Below, piece after piece: positions 1 through 9,082 of a stretch of 51,753 nucleotides of DNA. Numbering within the stretch: position 1 is the first letter of the stretch; every line of letters starts with the position of its first letter. The notes under the pieces were generated by a model. It made no database searches and had not been told where the DNA came from. It was given only the letters and a program-made list of their open reading frames with translations. Origin of the DNA: Ruminiclostridium sp. Its GTDB lineage: Bacteria; Bacillota; Clostridia; Oscillospirales; Ruminococcaceae. The position numbers were made by a program, and so were the translations under genes. Location: positions 1 to 51,753 of the forward strand of contig JAGBHT010000026.1 of NCBI GenBank assembly GCA_017935365.1, in the 5' to 3' direction.

Positions 1-2227
1 CGTTTTTTCCCGCCGCCGTTCCAAGTGTCGGAAAGTCAGTTATTTCAGATTTAGTGTGCGTGTGGCTCTTAGCCGCCGCTCCGACTTCACCGGCTGTGTA
101 AGACGGCTTTTCTTCGGCCTTTGCCCAGTCGGATATGTCGGCTGATTTGAGATATGACGATAAATCAACGGATATCGTACCGTCATCGGTAACAGTAATG
201 TTATCGCCTATCTTAACACCGCCGAGAGTATCTGCCGTTGCCACAGGAAGCGTGTATTCGCCAACATTCGCTGACAGCGTTCCATCCTCAGATATGGATA
301 AGTTATCGCCGATTTTGATTGCTCCGAGAGCTGTGCTTGAAGCGATTGCGTTTGAGAAGTCGTAGCCGTTGCTTGCTTTGTATTTTCCTTTTATCTGCAA
401 ATCGCCGACATCGTTCAGAGCAAGAGCGTTTTCTCTATATTCTTCCGACTGCCCACAACCGATTGAAAACAGCGATGGATTGTCGCAGTCGTTGTATTTT
501 CCAAAGACCGTCTCAAATCTTCTTGCTGTCTTTAAACCGTATCCATGAACAAACGAGCAATAGTCTTTTGCCTCTGATTCGTTGCCTCCTGCGTGAGAAT
601 ACTGCCCCGAAGCTATACACTTTTGACCCTCTGCGTGGCTTGCAAAAGCGGTCGCTTGCGTGTAATCTCCCTCTGCGTGACTGGACGGAGCAGTAGCTGA
701 TGAGCTATGTCCCTCAGCGTGAGAGTACATATTGCCTGCTACCGTGCTACCGCCCTCAGCGTGGCAAGCCCATCCCGTAGCTCGGCACTTTTCGCCCTCT
801 GCGTGACTGGCATACGCACTTGCTGTTGTGTCTTGACCTTCGGCATGAGCGCTGTTGTTGCCTGCTGTCGTTCCGCACCCCTCTGCATGAGCTTGAAGTC
901 CTTTTGCAGATGTTCGGTATCCCTCTGCGTGAGAATACGGAGCAGTCGCTACATTGTTTTCATAGTCGTTGAAGATCTCACAGTTTTTATCCGTATTGGT
1001 GTATTCACCGACACCGCCGGCATTACCGGCAGTGATTTTATTGTTAATTATTTTCTGCGTATTTCCTACTGTTGCTTTGTTCAACACATTCAGCACTTTC
1101 AGCTTTTTGTCGCCACAGACATAGCTTTGCGTATGCTTGCCGTTTGCGTACTCGTCTGTAATCTCAGTTATGACCGTTTCGTACTCTACCCCGTCAATGC
1201 GGATAGATACCTTCTGTGCAAGTTCAGGCTCGGCTTCATCATCCATAAGCAACGGCTCTATCTCAAAATCGTCAGATATCACATACTCTTCTGCCGCCTT
1301 TAGTGCGTATCTGTCTATCTCGGCTACGCTGTCGGTATCGACATCAAGCACAACCTCTTTACGCTTTACTCCGCTTGCGGTATCATTGGGACGTTTCACG
1401 CACTTTACCGTGACATCATCGCCGCTACCGACTACAGCATATATAGCGTTTTTGTATGCCGATGTTCCGTCCTTGCGTGTATAACTTTTTATGTTATACC
1501 TGCTCTCGTCTATGATGATAACAGGCTTGTCCTCGCTCGATTCCATATGTGGATTGTAACTGTCGCCGTCCTCCGCATTATCATCTATGATCAGCCGCAT
1601 ATCGTAAAAATGCGTCTTGCAGTTTTTCAGCAAATTAAAAATCGCCGTGCTGACAGGCTCAAGGCGTGTCATGTATCGGTCATCCTGTATGCCTGTAAGC
1701 GGCGGGTCTGCGTTAATCTGGTTAACGGGCATCGTTATACCAAACATACCGTATATCTGTCTGTCGCTGTCTGTAGCGTTAACGATATTGTAGTTGATGA
1801 TGTCCGAGATACACGAAAATGTAGTGCCGCTCGTAACATAATAGCCGTATGTTCCCTTGTCCTGTTCTTCCTTCGGAAAAAGCGTGACACGAAGCGCAAA
1901 CAGATACTTCAGATCATATCCTGTGACGGTTATCTTATCGTCCTTCTTTTCGATGTCCGTAACATAAAGAAACGTTCCCTTTACTATACGCTTTGTCGGG
2001 TCACTCGCTATATATGTCTGACCGAGCTTTTCTCCGACTATCAGCATACGGTCCGGCTGTATACATCCGGCTTCATCTGCGTGTGTAGGTACCACCATCT
2101 CGAAACTGCCTATATCATACGCCCTGCGCGTGTACTTAAAGCTTGTGACGTCTGACACGATACCGACAAGGTTTTGCGAAAATTTTGGTTTTTCTTTTGA
2201 TAAAAAATTGTATACTCTAACTATCAT
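1..2227 (-). CDS. Phage tail hub / receptor-binding fibre with YadA-like repeats (partial)
   Basis: Open for 742 codons from ATG 2227 to the left edge without a stop, so the C-terminus lies outside the window. Residues about 1-390 resemble the ReqiPepy6 Gp37-like siphovirus tail-hub family, which follows Dit in many prophages. Residues about 430-560 are nine 14-residue repeats built on SHAEG, the left-handed beta-roll of YadA/Hep_Hag trimeric heads. After that come fibre-type modules (LGAIKIGDNLSI, LGGVKIGDNITV) and a HTKSEITDFPTLGTAA motif typical of prophage fibres. The start overlaps the Dit stop by one base (TGATG) behind AGGAG. Inferred role: baseplate hub fused to a host-binding fibre. 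The family call for the N-terminus is from memory; the repeats are seen directly. Confidence 0.85.
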   Translation of the reverse strand, partial: MIVRVYNFLSKEKPKFSQNLVGIVSDVTSFKYTRRAYDIGSFEMVVPTHADEAGCIQPDRMLIVGEKLGQTYIASDPTKRIVKGTFLYVTDIEKKDDKITVTGYDLKYLFALRVTLFPKEEQDKGTYGYYVTSGTTFSCISDIINYNIVNATDSDRQIYGMFGITMPVNQINADPPLTGIQDDRYMTRLEPVSTAIFNLLKNCKTHFYDMRLIIDDNAEDGDSYNPHMESSEDKPVIIIDESRYNIKSYTRKDGTSAYKNAIYAVVGSGDDVTVKCVKRPNDTASGVKRKEVVLDVDTDSVAEIDRYALKAAEEYVISDDFEIEPLLMDDEAEPELAQKVSIRIDGVEYETVITEITDEYANGKHTQSYVCGDKKLKVLNVLNKATVGNTQKIINNKITAGNAGGVGEYTNTDKNCEIFNDYENNVATAPYSHAEGYRTSAKGLQAHAEGCGTTAGNNSAHAEGQDTTASAYASHAEGEKCRATGWACHAEGGSTVAGNMYSHAEGHSSSATAPSSHAEGDYTQATAFASHAEGQKCIASGQYSHAGGNESEAKDYCSFVHGYGLKTARRFETVFGKYNDCDNPSLFSIGCGQSEEYRENALALNDVGDLQIKGKYKASNGYDFSNAIASSTALGAIKIGDNLSISEDGTLSANVGEYTLPVATADTLGGVKIGDNITVTDDGTISVDLSSYLKSADISDWAKAEEKPSYTAGEVGAAAKSHTHTKSEITDFPTLGTAAGKN

Positions 2228-3135
2228 CAGATACTCCTTACATAGTCAAAACGCACAATCTTTGCTTTTATCGTACCCGCTGTTGCGTTGTTCTTTACCG
2301 TCAAAGTGTTTATACCGGGATATACATACTGCGATGTTGACTTTATCAGGTCGATACCGGAACGCTGTACAGGCGGTATATACACCTTGCCGAGAAGTCC
2401 CCAGTCGATATTTACTGTTTCACTTGTACTCAGATATTTTGTCAGTTGAAGTTCTCCGGTTATCGTTTTGCTACCCCGCTGTGGCTCTTTTCCGGTAATG
2501 CTCATATAGCTGTACGGTATTGCTTTATCTTGACCGCTAAGCGTAATTATAGCTGAATGCGTGTCAGTGCCTGCCATGCTGACAGGTGCCGATATGTAAA
2601 GCATAGCAGGTATCTTTTCTTCTGTGCCGGCAGTGAAGCTGATATCCTGCGTTTTTCCTGCGGCGGCTGACACATCAACGTCTGTTGCTTTCACACGCCA
2701 GAACGGCACATACGACAGTATAGATATTTTCGCTGTACACAGCACTCCTACCTGCCGTTCTACCGCAGGAAGCTCACTGACAACGCCCTCAATCTGATAC
2801 GTTTTACCGGCGCTGTTCGTGTATTTCAGCGTACCTTCAACACCGGCAGGAAAGTACCGCAGGAGTTTTCTGCGAAGTTCATACATTGTAGCCGGCTTTC
2901 CGTTGCGAGGAAGCAGAGCGATCTCCGCAGAAATAGTACGGACATTTGCTTTTGCACCGTAAAATCCCGCACCGTCAAAGCCTACACGCTCGGAGCTGTC
3001 GTGCTTATATCCGAGCGCATTTCCCTCAAAGCTAAGCAGGTGAAGCGGTATATATCCGTCGGCATCAGACGATGTATTAACATCATCAATAGTCACTGTA
3101 GTACCGAGAACGGTTGAAAATGTGATTTTCTCCAT
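2227..3135 (-). CDS. Distal tail protein (Dit-like)
   Basis: 302 residues. The N-terminus (MEKITFSTVLG), a central YELRRKLLRYFPAG segment and the following beta-rich stretch resemble the siphovirus tail component/Dit family, which forms the hexameric ring joining tail tube to hub. It lies directly between the tape measure and the hub/fibre gene, the canonical Dit position. It is 11 bp downstream of the tape measure stop, and its own stop overlaps the hub start, implying translational coupling. Length is usual for the family. No lesion seen. Confidence 0.88.
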   Translation of the reverse strand: MEKITFSTVLGTTVTIDDVNTSSDADGYIPLHLLSFEGNALGYKHDSSERVGFDGAGFYGAKANVRTISAEIALLPRNGKPATMYELRRKLLRYFPAGVEGTLKYTNSAGKTYQIEGVVSELPAVERQVGVLCTAKISILSYVPFWRVKATDVDVSAAAGKTQDISFTAGTEEKIPAMLYISAPVSMAGTDTHSAIITLSGQDKAIPYSYMSITGKEPQRGSKTITGELQLTKYLSTSETVNIDWGLLGKVYIPPVQRSGIDLIKSTSQYVYPGINTLTVKNNATAGTIKAKIVRFDYVRSI

Positions 3136-3146
3136 GTTATTGCCTC

Positions 3147-6100
3147 CTATCTGATCACAATATCGTCCATCAGTGCGTCCTTGACTGCCTTTGTTATCTG
3201 AGCCATTGTCAGAGCCGTACCGATAAGATTGACATTCGCCGTGTTATTTCGTGTGTTGTCGTTATTGACAATGCTTTCAACGGTTTTCGAGCCATCAGCC
3301 ATAGCCGACATTATCTGCTGTACGGTTTTCAGGCTTTCGTTGATTGAGTTTATCTGATTGTTGTAATTTTTCTGTTCGCTTTCGTACTTTGCATTCGCGG
3401 CGTCCTTACGATCCTGTGCGTTTCTCTGCCACTCTTTTTCCGCTTTATCGTCGTACAGTCCCTGTAACTTTTTCTCCATCTGTTCACGGGAAAACTCGTC
3501 AAGCTGTCCATATTTCAGCTGAGCCTTGACTTCATTGATTTGCTTCTCCATATCGTTGTCTTCGTTAAGACGCTTTCTTGCCTCTATCTCGTCATCAATA
3601 GCTTTTATAGTCTCATCACGAAGCTCTTTCTTTGCTTCAAGCTCACGCTTTATAAGGGCTATCTTCTTGTCTGCTTCGGTCTTGTACGCCTCCGAAGCTT
3701 TCTTAAACTCGTTATCGGAACTGCTTGATGATGAAGAGTTTCCGGTACCACTGAAACTGCCAGCTTCCATATAGTTATCGAAGTTGTCATACATTGCCTT
3801 CAGTGCATCACGCTTGAGCCTTAGATCCTTTTTTGCTTCCCATTCCTGCTGATCGTAGTATGAGTTAATATTCGGTGTGTCGGACGTGCCGATCGTCGCA
3901 TCGTACTCCGCTATCTGTGAAGCAAGCTTTGCCTTTGCAAGCTCCTTGTACGCTTCTGTATTCAGCTTTATCTTGCCTGTTTCGTTGTCCAGGCTTATGC
4001 ACTGCGTATACCCTGCGTCTATCAGCTTCAACATAGTGTCATAAGATATATTGCCGTTCTTCCCCTGCTCTGCGTAGGCGGAAGCCAGCTCGTTAAGATT
4101 TTTTATAAGATCTGCTGTGCTGTCGGCAAGTTCTTCGGTGGTTTTTATGTTATTGTTTTTGGTCTCGGTGTTTTCTTTGGTTTTCTTTGATGATTTTTCA
4201 ATTGAATCAGTTAATTCGTCAACAGAAACTTTGGCTTTTTCTATTTTCTGTGCTTCATCTTCATACTTAATCCATAAATCGTTGTAATTTTTATAGGCTT
4301 CCGTTGCTTCGAGATTTGCTTCTTTAAGCCTTGTTACAACATCTTTATAATAATCGGCTCGCTGACGAGCAGTTCCAGTTACTTGATCGTACAAATTAGC
4401 ATCGCCAAAAAGCGGATAAGTTTTATATGCTCCTCTGCCCGTACCTTCGTGATCTTTGTGTGTGGCAATTGTTATTTTGCTCACGGCACTCATATCCTCG
4501 TCAGAATCTACACTGTGAACATCATCATAGTTTCGATTTGCATCAGAGGACGCTAATTCATCGTAATACGATTGTGCTTTTGCTAATGCTAACTCTTTTT
4601 CCTGCCTTGTTGCTTCTTGCAGTTTTTCGATATTATCCTCATATTTTCCGTTTACGAGATCAAGCTTTTCAGCTGTAGTGCTGTACGTATCATTCAACTG
4701 TTTTTGTAATGACTGGAGTTCCTCTGTTTTCTCTGCCGCTGTGCCTGTGCTATTACTAATGGTCTTATAGCGTTCAAGCACATCTGATAGTTCATCTGCC
4801 TTGTCTTTCGCTCCGTTCGCCGAATCTTTCAATTCATCTATTGACTTTTTTGCATCATCCGATGCGGAAGTAAACGCAATTGTGTCAACCACTAATGTAG
4901 CTAACAACGAAGCCATAAGCACATACGGATTAGCCGCACCGGTTGCATTAAAAGCTTTTTGTTTGATTGTCGCAAGTTCTGTCGCAATGCCAAACTCTTT
5001 TATTCTCAAGACCGTTGTGCTTATAATATTGCCAATTCCTATAGCAACCTTAAACGTACCAAGAGCCACAGCACCCGCTATTATTACTTCCTTGAAGTCA
5101 AGACCTACAGATATAGCCTGCTTCATAAAAGCAACAAGATTTTTAAGCAATACACCTAAATTCTGCGCCCACTCGTCAAGCGTTCCGTCCTGCTCCCATT
5201 CTGCCAGCTGATCGCTGACATCTTGCAATGCCGACTTTACTTCTCCGAAAGCACCCTCGCCCATTTTGCGGAAGAACTCGGTTATGTTGTCCTGCAAGGT
5301 ACTCAGCATACCCTGCATAATCTGCGACTGCTTTTCCATCATTCCCGCAAACTTACCGTCACCCGTTGTAAGTTCAGTTATAGCCTTGTTCAGTGCGTCT
5401 ATGCCGACCTCGCCCTTTGATACCATTTTTGAGAACTCTTCACCGGTCACGCCTATGCTTTCGGCAAGTGCTGTCTGAAGCGGTACTCCTGCCTCCGTCA
5501 TCTGCATAAGTTCTTCGCCTGTGACCTTGCCCTTTGCAAGCATCTGACCGTAGGCAAGCGTTATTCTGTCCATTTTTTCGGCGTTACCGCCCGCAAGATC
5601 TCTGAGCTTTGTCATAGTGTCAAGCAGATCGTCTTCGTCCACGCCGTAGCTCATCAGCATAGTACCGCTGGATATTACATTGTCCAGTGTAAGCGGCGTC
5701 TTAGCGGCAAACTCACGCATTTTCTCTATCATTGCCGACGCTTTTTCGGTAGAGCCGAGCATAACCTCAAGCGAGGTTGTATACTGTTCCATTTCGGCGT
5801 TAGAGCCTATCAGCATTTCCCAGAGTTTTTTACCACCGTAAGCCGCAATGAAGCCGGTTACCATTGTTTTCAGCTTGTTCATTTCGGTTGAAACGTCTGA
5901 TATCCCAGACTTATGATTTTTCAGCTCTTTTGTAGTCTCTTTCAGCCCGTTTTTTAAGTCAATCTGCTCGGTTTTAAGCTGTGCGGCTCTGGTGCGTGCC
6001 TTGTCAATCTCCTTTTCAAGCTCTGACATCCGGGCTTTCTGTTCTTTTGTAGCTGTGCCGTTTTCTTTCTCGGCTGTTTTCAGCTGATCAAGCTCCTTCT

Positions 6101-6254
6101 CGTATTCCCTCGTCTTTTTGTTAGTCTCAGAGATAGCTTTTTTGTTCTCGTCAAGGGATTTGTTAAGGTTTGTGAGGTCGGTTTTCAGCTTCTGTACGGC
6201 GGCAGAAAACCCGCTTGAGTTTGCACTAAAATTCGCAGTCAATTCTTTTGCCAT
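3147..6254 (-). CDS. Tail tape measure protein
   Basis: 1035 residues. Residues 1-125 are a charged coiled coil. Residues about 140-320 match the conserved tape-measure N-terminal domain (MEQYTTSLEVMLGS, FAAKTPLTLDNV, LMQMTEAGVPL). Hydrophobic segments follow near 390-415 and 445-460, then further coiled coils around 470-540, 680-720 and 880-960. At the usual about 1.5 angstrom per residue the tail would be roughly 150 nm (inference). It overlaps the upstream gp10-like gene by 16 bases, and the longest gene of the tail module is in its normal place before Dit. Confidence 0.95.
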   Translation of the reverse strand: MAKELTANFSANSSGFSAAVQKLKTDLTNLNKSLDENKKAISETNKKTREYEKELDQLKTAEKENGTATKEQKARMSELEKEIDKARTRAAQLKTEQIDLKNGLKETTKELKNHKSGISDVSTEMNKLKTMVTGFIAAYGGKKLWEMLIGSNAEMEQYTTSLEVMLGSTEKASAMIEKMREFAAKTPLTLDNVISSGTMLMSYGVDEDDLLDTMTKLRDLAGGNAEKMDRITLAYGQMLAKGKVTGEELMQMTEAGVPLQTALAESIGVTGEEFSKMVSKGEVGIDALNKAITELTTGDGKFAGMMEKQSQIMQGMLSTLQDNITEFFRKMGEGAFGEVKSALQDVSDQLAEWEQDGTLDEWAQNLGVLLKNLVAFMKQAISVGLDFKEVIIAGAVALGTFKVAIGIGNIISTTVLRIKEFGIATELATIKQKAFNATGAANPYVLMASLLATLVVDTIAFTSASDDAKKSIDELKDSANGAKDKADELSDVLERYKTISNSTGTAAEKTEELQSLQKQLNDTYSTTAEKLDLVNGKYEDNIEKLQEATRQEKELALAKAQSYYDELASSDANRNYDDVHSVDSDEDMSAVSKITIATHKDHEGTGRGAYKTYPLFGDANLYDQVTGTARQRADYYKDVVTRLKEANLEATEAYKNYNDLWIKYEDEAQKIEKAKVSVDELTDSIEKSSKKTKENTETKNNNIKTTEELADSTADLIKNLNELASAYAEQGKNGNISYDTMLKLIDAGYTQCISLDNETGKIKLNTEAYKELAKAKLASQIAEYDATIGTSDTPNINSYYDQQEWEAKKDLRLKRDALKAMYDNFDNYMEAGSFSGTGNSSSSSSSDNEFKKASEAYKTEADKKIALIKRELEAKKELRDETIKAIDDEIEARKRLNEDNDMEKQINEVKAQLKYGQLDEFSREQMEKKLQGLYDDKAEKEWQRNAQDRKDAANAKYESEQKNYNNQINSINESLKTVQQIMSAMADGSKTVESIVNNDNTRNNTANVNLIGTALTMAQITKAVKDALMDDIVIR

Positions 6255-6706
6255 TCTTGTTCAATCCTTTCTAATAGCATTTTCTCGGCAAGCTTGAGCA
6301 CCTGCTCTTTTTTATTTATCAACGCCGCTCTGATGTGCGGATAAGGCTGTACAACGCCTATCGTTCTGCCTTTACTGTCTTTGCCGCCCTTCTTGCGAGT
6401 TTTCTTGCCCGGTCTACCGAACTCTGTGATAAGCACCTCGATATTGCTTTTTATCACTTCGGTACTGTATCCGGCTTTTACTCTCCACAGTTTGCCTGTA
6501 TGCTCGGTCATAATGCTTAGCTTATCGGAAAACTGCGGATATTTACTGTTTATTATGCGTTTTTCCTCGTCCATCAGTTCATTACCGACTGCCTGCATTA
6601 CCTCCGGCATAATCTGATTTACTGCGTGCTTATCCAGCTTATCAAGCTGGTTTATCAGCTGTTTAATATTCATTTTGGAATAATCCACTTCGATAAAATC
6701 GGGCAT
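6239..6706 (-). CDS. HK97 gp10-like neck / head-tail joining protein
   Basis: 155 residues, start ATG 6706 behind AAAGGAG. Charged N-terminal helices (LINQLDKLDKHAVNQI) are followed by a basic patch (GKKTRKKGGKDSKG) and a PYPHIRAAL segment near the C-terminus. That tail motif is characteristic of HK97 gp10/minor tail-joining proteins. Such genes normally sit between the head-tail adaptor and the tail terminator; here it is far downstream, beside the tape measure and behind the terminase. Family assignment is from motif memory. Its 3' end overlaps the tape measure start. Confidence 0.75.
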   Translation of the reverse strand: MPDFIEVDYSKMNIKQLINQLDKLDKHAVNQIMPEVMQAVGNELMDEEKRIINSKYPQFSDKLSIMTEHTGKLWRVKAGYSTEVIKSNIEVLITEFGRPGKKTRKKGGKDSKGRTIGVVQPYPHIRAALINKKEQVLKLAEKMLLERIEQEWQKN

Positions 6707-6730
6707 AGATGCTCCTTTCGGATTTTTTGG

Positions 6731-6760
6731 TATAAAAAATCCACCCCTTTCGGAGTGGAT
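6731..6760 (-). terminator. Rho-independent terminator on the minus strand
   Basis: A stem pairing ATCCAC with GTGGAT plus inner CC/GG around a four-base loop, followed on the minus strand by TTTTTTATA. It lies after the 43-residue membrane gene and before the gp10-like gene, so tail genes downstream need read-through, antitermination or another promoter. Confidence 0.75.
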
Positions 6761-6781
6761 GATTTATTAAGTTTTGGGCAA

Positions 6782-6913
6782 TCATAAGCAAACTGAAATT
6801 GCAATTGCAACGCCTACGCTTACCGAAATTATAAGAAACAAGCATATAACTGCCAGTAATCGGTATATTCCCTGCAAATAATGCTTTTCGTCCTTAACTT
6901 CGCTTTTCGTCAT
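6782..6913 (-). CDS. Small single-pass membrane protein (43 aa)
   Basis: ATG 6913 is preceded by AGAGGTAATA. The product has a charged first 15 residues (MTKSEVKDEKHYLQG) and then one hydrophobic segment rich in V, I, L and A to the C-terminus, so a type II or tail-anchored membrane peptide is likely. No family is recognised. It is divergent from the plus-strand winged-helix/TM gene at 6976 and is followed by a terminator, forming one side of a small cassette in the late operon. Confidence 0.6.
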   Translation of the reverse strand: MTKSEVKDEKHYLQGIYRLLAVICLFLIISVSVGVAIAISVCL

Positions 6914-6925
6914 TATTACCTCTGC

Positions 6926-6954
6926 TTGTATTTCTCTTTTCTTTATGCTATGAT
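6926..6954 (+). promoter_or_regulatory. SigA-type promoter for the plus-strand gene at 6976
   Basis: TTGTAT at 6926-6931, 17-bp spacer, TATGAT at 6949-6954, then AAGGAG before ATG 6976. It would drive expression against the late operon, as expected of a cargo gene. Confidence 0.6.
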
Positions 6955-6975
6955 AAGCAAAAAGGAGTTGTTATT

Positions 6976-7323
6976 ATGAATATTACCGATTTAAAAGTGC
7001 TTCGTTACATAAAATCACACAGCCGTAAATATGCTGTCAGAAGTTCTGCATTGAGCCACAAGTTCGGAAAGGCAAGCGAAATATCGCTGAAAAATCTTGA
7101 AAACAGCGGATATATAGAATGCCCGACGTTTAATGACGGTTGTCAGTTCGGCTTTTCATCAGGCGATAACTGGAATATCACCGTGAACGGCTTGTATTAT
7201 CTGAGTAATTACAAAGCAGAACAAAAGCTGACATCAAGAGAACGACTTTTCAATTACTTTCTCGGTTTTGGCTCAGGTATACTTACCGGAATAATCGTCC
7301 AACTATTCATCCGATTATTATAA
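6976..7323 (+). CDS. Small winged-helix-like protein with C-terminal membrane segment
   Basis: 115 residues on the strand opposite the late genes, with its own promoter and an AAGGAG site. Residues about 1-60 look like a winged helix (LKVLRYIKSHSRKYAV, SLKNLENSGYIE). Residues about 93-115 are hydrophobic (LGFGSGILTGIIVQLFIRLL), predicted to cross the membrane once. Architecture and antisense position suggest a prophage cargo gene, possibly expressed in lysogeny. No specific function can be given. Its last 17 bases overlap the antisense 34-residue gene. Confidence 0.65.
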   Translation: MNITDLKVLRYIKSHSRKYAVRSSALSHKFGKASEISLKNLENSGYIECPTFNDGCQFGFSSGDNWNITVNGLYYLSNYKAEQKLTSRERLFNYFLGFGSGILTGIIVQLFIRLL

Positions 7324-7411
7324 GGCTGATAACCACCGACAGCAGACCGCCTATAGCCCCTGCTATCATAAATTCTGCATGATCAAGCAAAAATTCCTTT
7401 ATTCTTTCCAT
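7307..7411 (-). CDS. 34-residue membrane peptide
   Basis: ATG 7411 follows TTAGGAGGGTATT, a strong ribosome site that overlaps the terminase stop. The product starts MERIKEFLLDHAEF and then forms one hydrophobic helix ending SLIIIG. Size and form resemble holin-like or type I toxin-like peptides, but nothing in the sequence proves either role. It is translationally adjacent to TerL and convergent with the plus-strand gene. Confidence 0.55.
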   Translation of the reverse strand: MERIKEFLLDHAEFMIAGAIGGLLSVVISLIIIG

Positions 7412-7420
7412 AATACCCTC

Positions 7421-9082
7421 CTAATACTGCACGAACACACCGCAATCGCCGTTGAGTATCTCCTGCTGAAGCAGATACACCGCATTTATCAGCGACACCA
7501 CCATATCGACCTTGCCGGCAGAACGCTTTTTATTAACGTACTTGTTCAGGTTTGTGTCCTCTGTACAGCGGGCGTTGCTGAAATTTATCTCAAGCAGTTC
7601 ATTCTTTGCGAAAACGACATTTCCTGTGAGTATCTGTTCTTTGAGCCACTTTGTCGGAGCGTGAAGCACGCTTGAATGCTGTCGTATCTCTACGCACTCT
7701 ATCGGATCATCTGCGCTTTCAAGCTTCTGCACTGTGGAGAGTGCGTTCCAGCGGTCGAAGCCGAGCTGAGCTATTATAACGCCGTACTTTTCTTTCAGCG
7801 TCAGTATGTAGTTTTCGACAAAGCCGTAATCTATGATGTAATCGCCGCACGCAAAGCAATCACCGTTTGCAATATGCGTCTTGTAATTAACGTGTTCTTT
7901 TACCGATTTTTCCTCTACCTTTTCGGCAGGAACAAACGCTACCACTTTAACATATATCTTGCCCTCGTGATAGCATATCATAGCGAGCGCTGTGTTATCC
8001 TCAGTCTGAGAGAGGTCAAGTCCGAGATAGACTATCTTACCCCGCCAGAACTCGTCAGGCACGTCCTCAGAGCAGTTCTGCACGGATATAAGGTCAACAT
8101 AGCCTTCACTGCCTACGCCCTTATACTGAATATTGCAGTGCTTGCAGAGGAAGTTCTCACGCTTGTTTTCATACAGCACAGCAAGCTGGCGGTTGTCTTT
8201 CAGTTCCGAAAACAAGTCCGCATTATCGACAGCTACAGGGTTTGACTGGTACAGCACGCTGTCGTTCGTCTTCCAGTCAGGAACTATCTCTATATCAGGC
8301 TCATATAGCAACGCGAAATATCTCTTACCTGAGCTGTACACCCCGTCAAGCTGTTTCTTAGCTATATCTATTTCGTCCTTTAAGCCGTTATCATCATTCG
8401 GGTACTGTGTGGAAATAAGTATTCCGAGCTTGCTCTTAAGCGTAATCTGCGAAGAACGCATTGCTTCAACCGGATAGCAGTCCATAGCGCCGACTTCATC
8501 GGCAAGGAACAGATGTGCCAGCTTACCGTCAAGCTTATCTTTGCTGTATGCGAGCGGGGTATACTCCGTGTCGCACATCAAGCATCTGATCTCGGACCGC
8601 ATAACCTTGAAATGCTTTTCAAGCAGCGGAGAGGATTTTATAATTTTCTTGATAGCAACCTTAAGTTCGCTCGACAGCTTTAAGTCGGGAGCTACAGAGA
8701 ACAGACGGGAAAAGCGTGGCAGTGTCAGCATACCGATGATGAATATTACCGCCGCTGTGAACGTCTTATAGTTCTTTCGGGCGATTTCGAGCAGTCCCGT
8801 GCTGTAATACAGCTTTACGTCTATTTTCGTGCAAAGCACCGCATATATAAAAAGCAGGCTGTAATCTTCAAGCGATGAGTACATATCACGGCCTAAGTCC
8901 GGGTGCTGTATGGCTTTGAGCAATGCGGTTATCTTGGTCCATTCCTGAACATCTACATAACCGTCATCGACAGCCTTCAGCCATTCGGCACACTGTTTTC
9001 TGACGTATCTTCCGACCTTACCGGAGCTGTCCTGCGATGCCCACACGGCGTATTTGTACGCACGGCTGTCTTTAATCGTCAT
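7421..9082 (-). CDS. terL: Terminase large subunit
   Basis: ATG 9082 is preferred (GAGAGG ten bases upstream) over the upstream TTG; 553 residues. The ATPase half has a variant Walker A (ARKNYKTFTAA, compared with ARKNGKS in HK97-type TerL) and a Walker B-like LADEVGAMD. The nuclease half begins GLDLSQTEDNTALA, followed by GFDRWNA. It packages DNA into the prohead. TerL is normally between TerS and portal; here it is about 7.5 kb downstream, after the tail chaperone. The Walker A tyrosine in place of glycine is unusual, so activity is not certain. Confidence 0.88.
   Translation of the reverse strand: MTIKDSRAYKYAVWASQDSSGKVGRYVRKQCAEWLKAVDDGYVDVQEWTKITALLKAIQHPDLGRDMYSSLEDYSLLFIYAVLCTKIDVKLYYSTGLLEIARKNYKTFTAAVIFIIGMLTLPRFSRLFSVAPDLKLSSELKVAIKKIIKSSPLLEKHFKVMRSEIRCLMCDTEYTPLAYSKDKLDGKLAHLFLADEVGAMDCYPVEAMRSSQITLKSKLGILISTQYPNDDNGLKDEIDIAKKQLDGVYSSGKRYFALLYEPDIEIVPDWKTNDSVLYQSNPVAVDNADLFSELKDNRQLAVLYENKRENFLCKHCNIQYKGVGSEGYVDLISVQNCSEDVPDEFWRGKIVYLGLDLSQTEDNTALAMICYHEGKIYVKVVAFVPAEKVEEKSVKEHVNYKTHIANGDCFACGDYIIDYGFVENYILTLKEKYGVIIAQLGFDRWNALSTVQKLESADDPIECVEIRQHSSVLHAPTKWLKEQILTGNVVFAKNELLEINFSNARCTEDTNLNKYVNKKRSAGKVDMVVSLINAVYLLQQEILNGDCGVFVQY

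Noticed and set aside
640..950. Short regular DNA repeats that could suggest a CRISPR array
   Set aside because: The 42-bp period is in frame and encodes SHAEG units; there are no unique spacers of constant length.
135..2498. Several plus-strand open frames of 76-202 codons opposite the tail genes
   Set aside because: They mirror the minus-strand tail hub and Dit genes, lack ribosome sites and have low-complexity Cys/Ser-rich content typical of antisense shadows.
3344..5478. Plus-strand frames within the tape measure gene
   Set aside because: Antisense to a well-supported 1035-aa protein, without ribosome sites.
7676..8245. 189-codon plus-strand frame opposite the terminase
   Set aside because: No start signal; composition follows the antisense of TerL.
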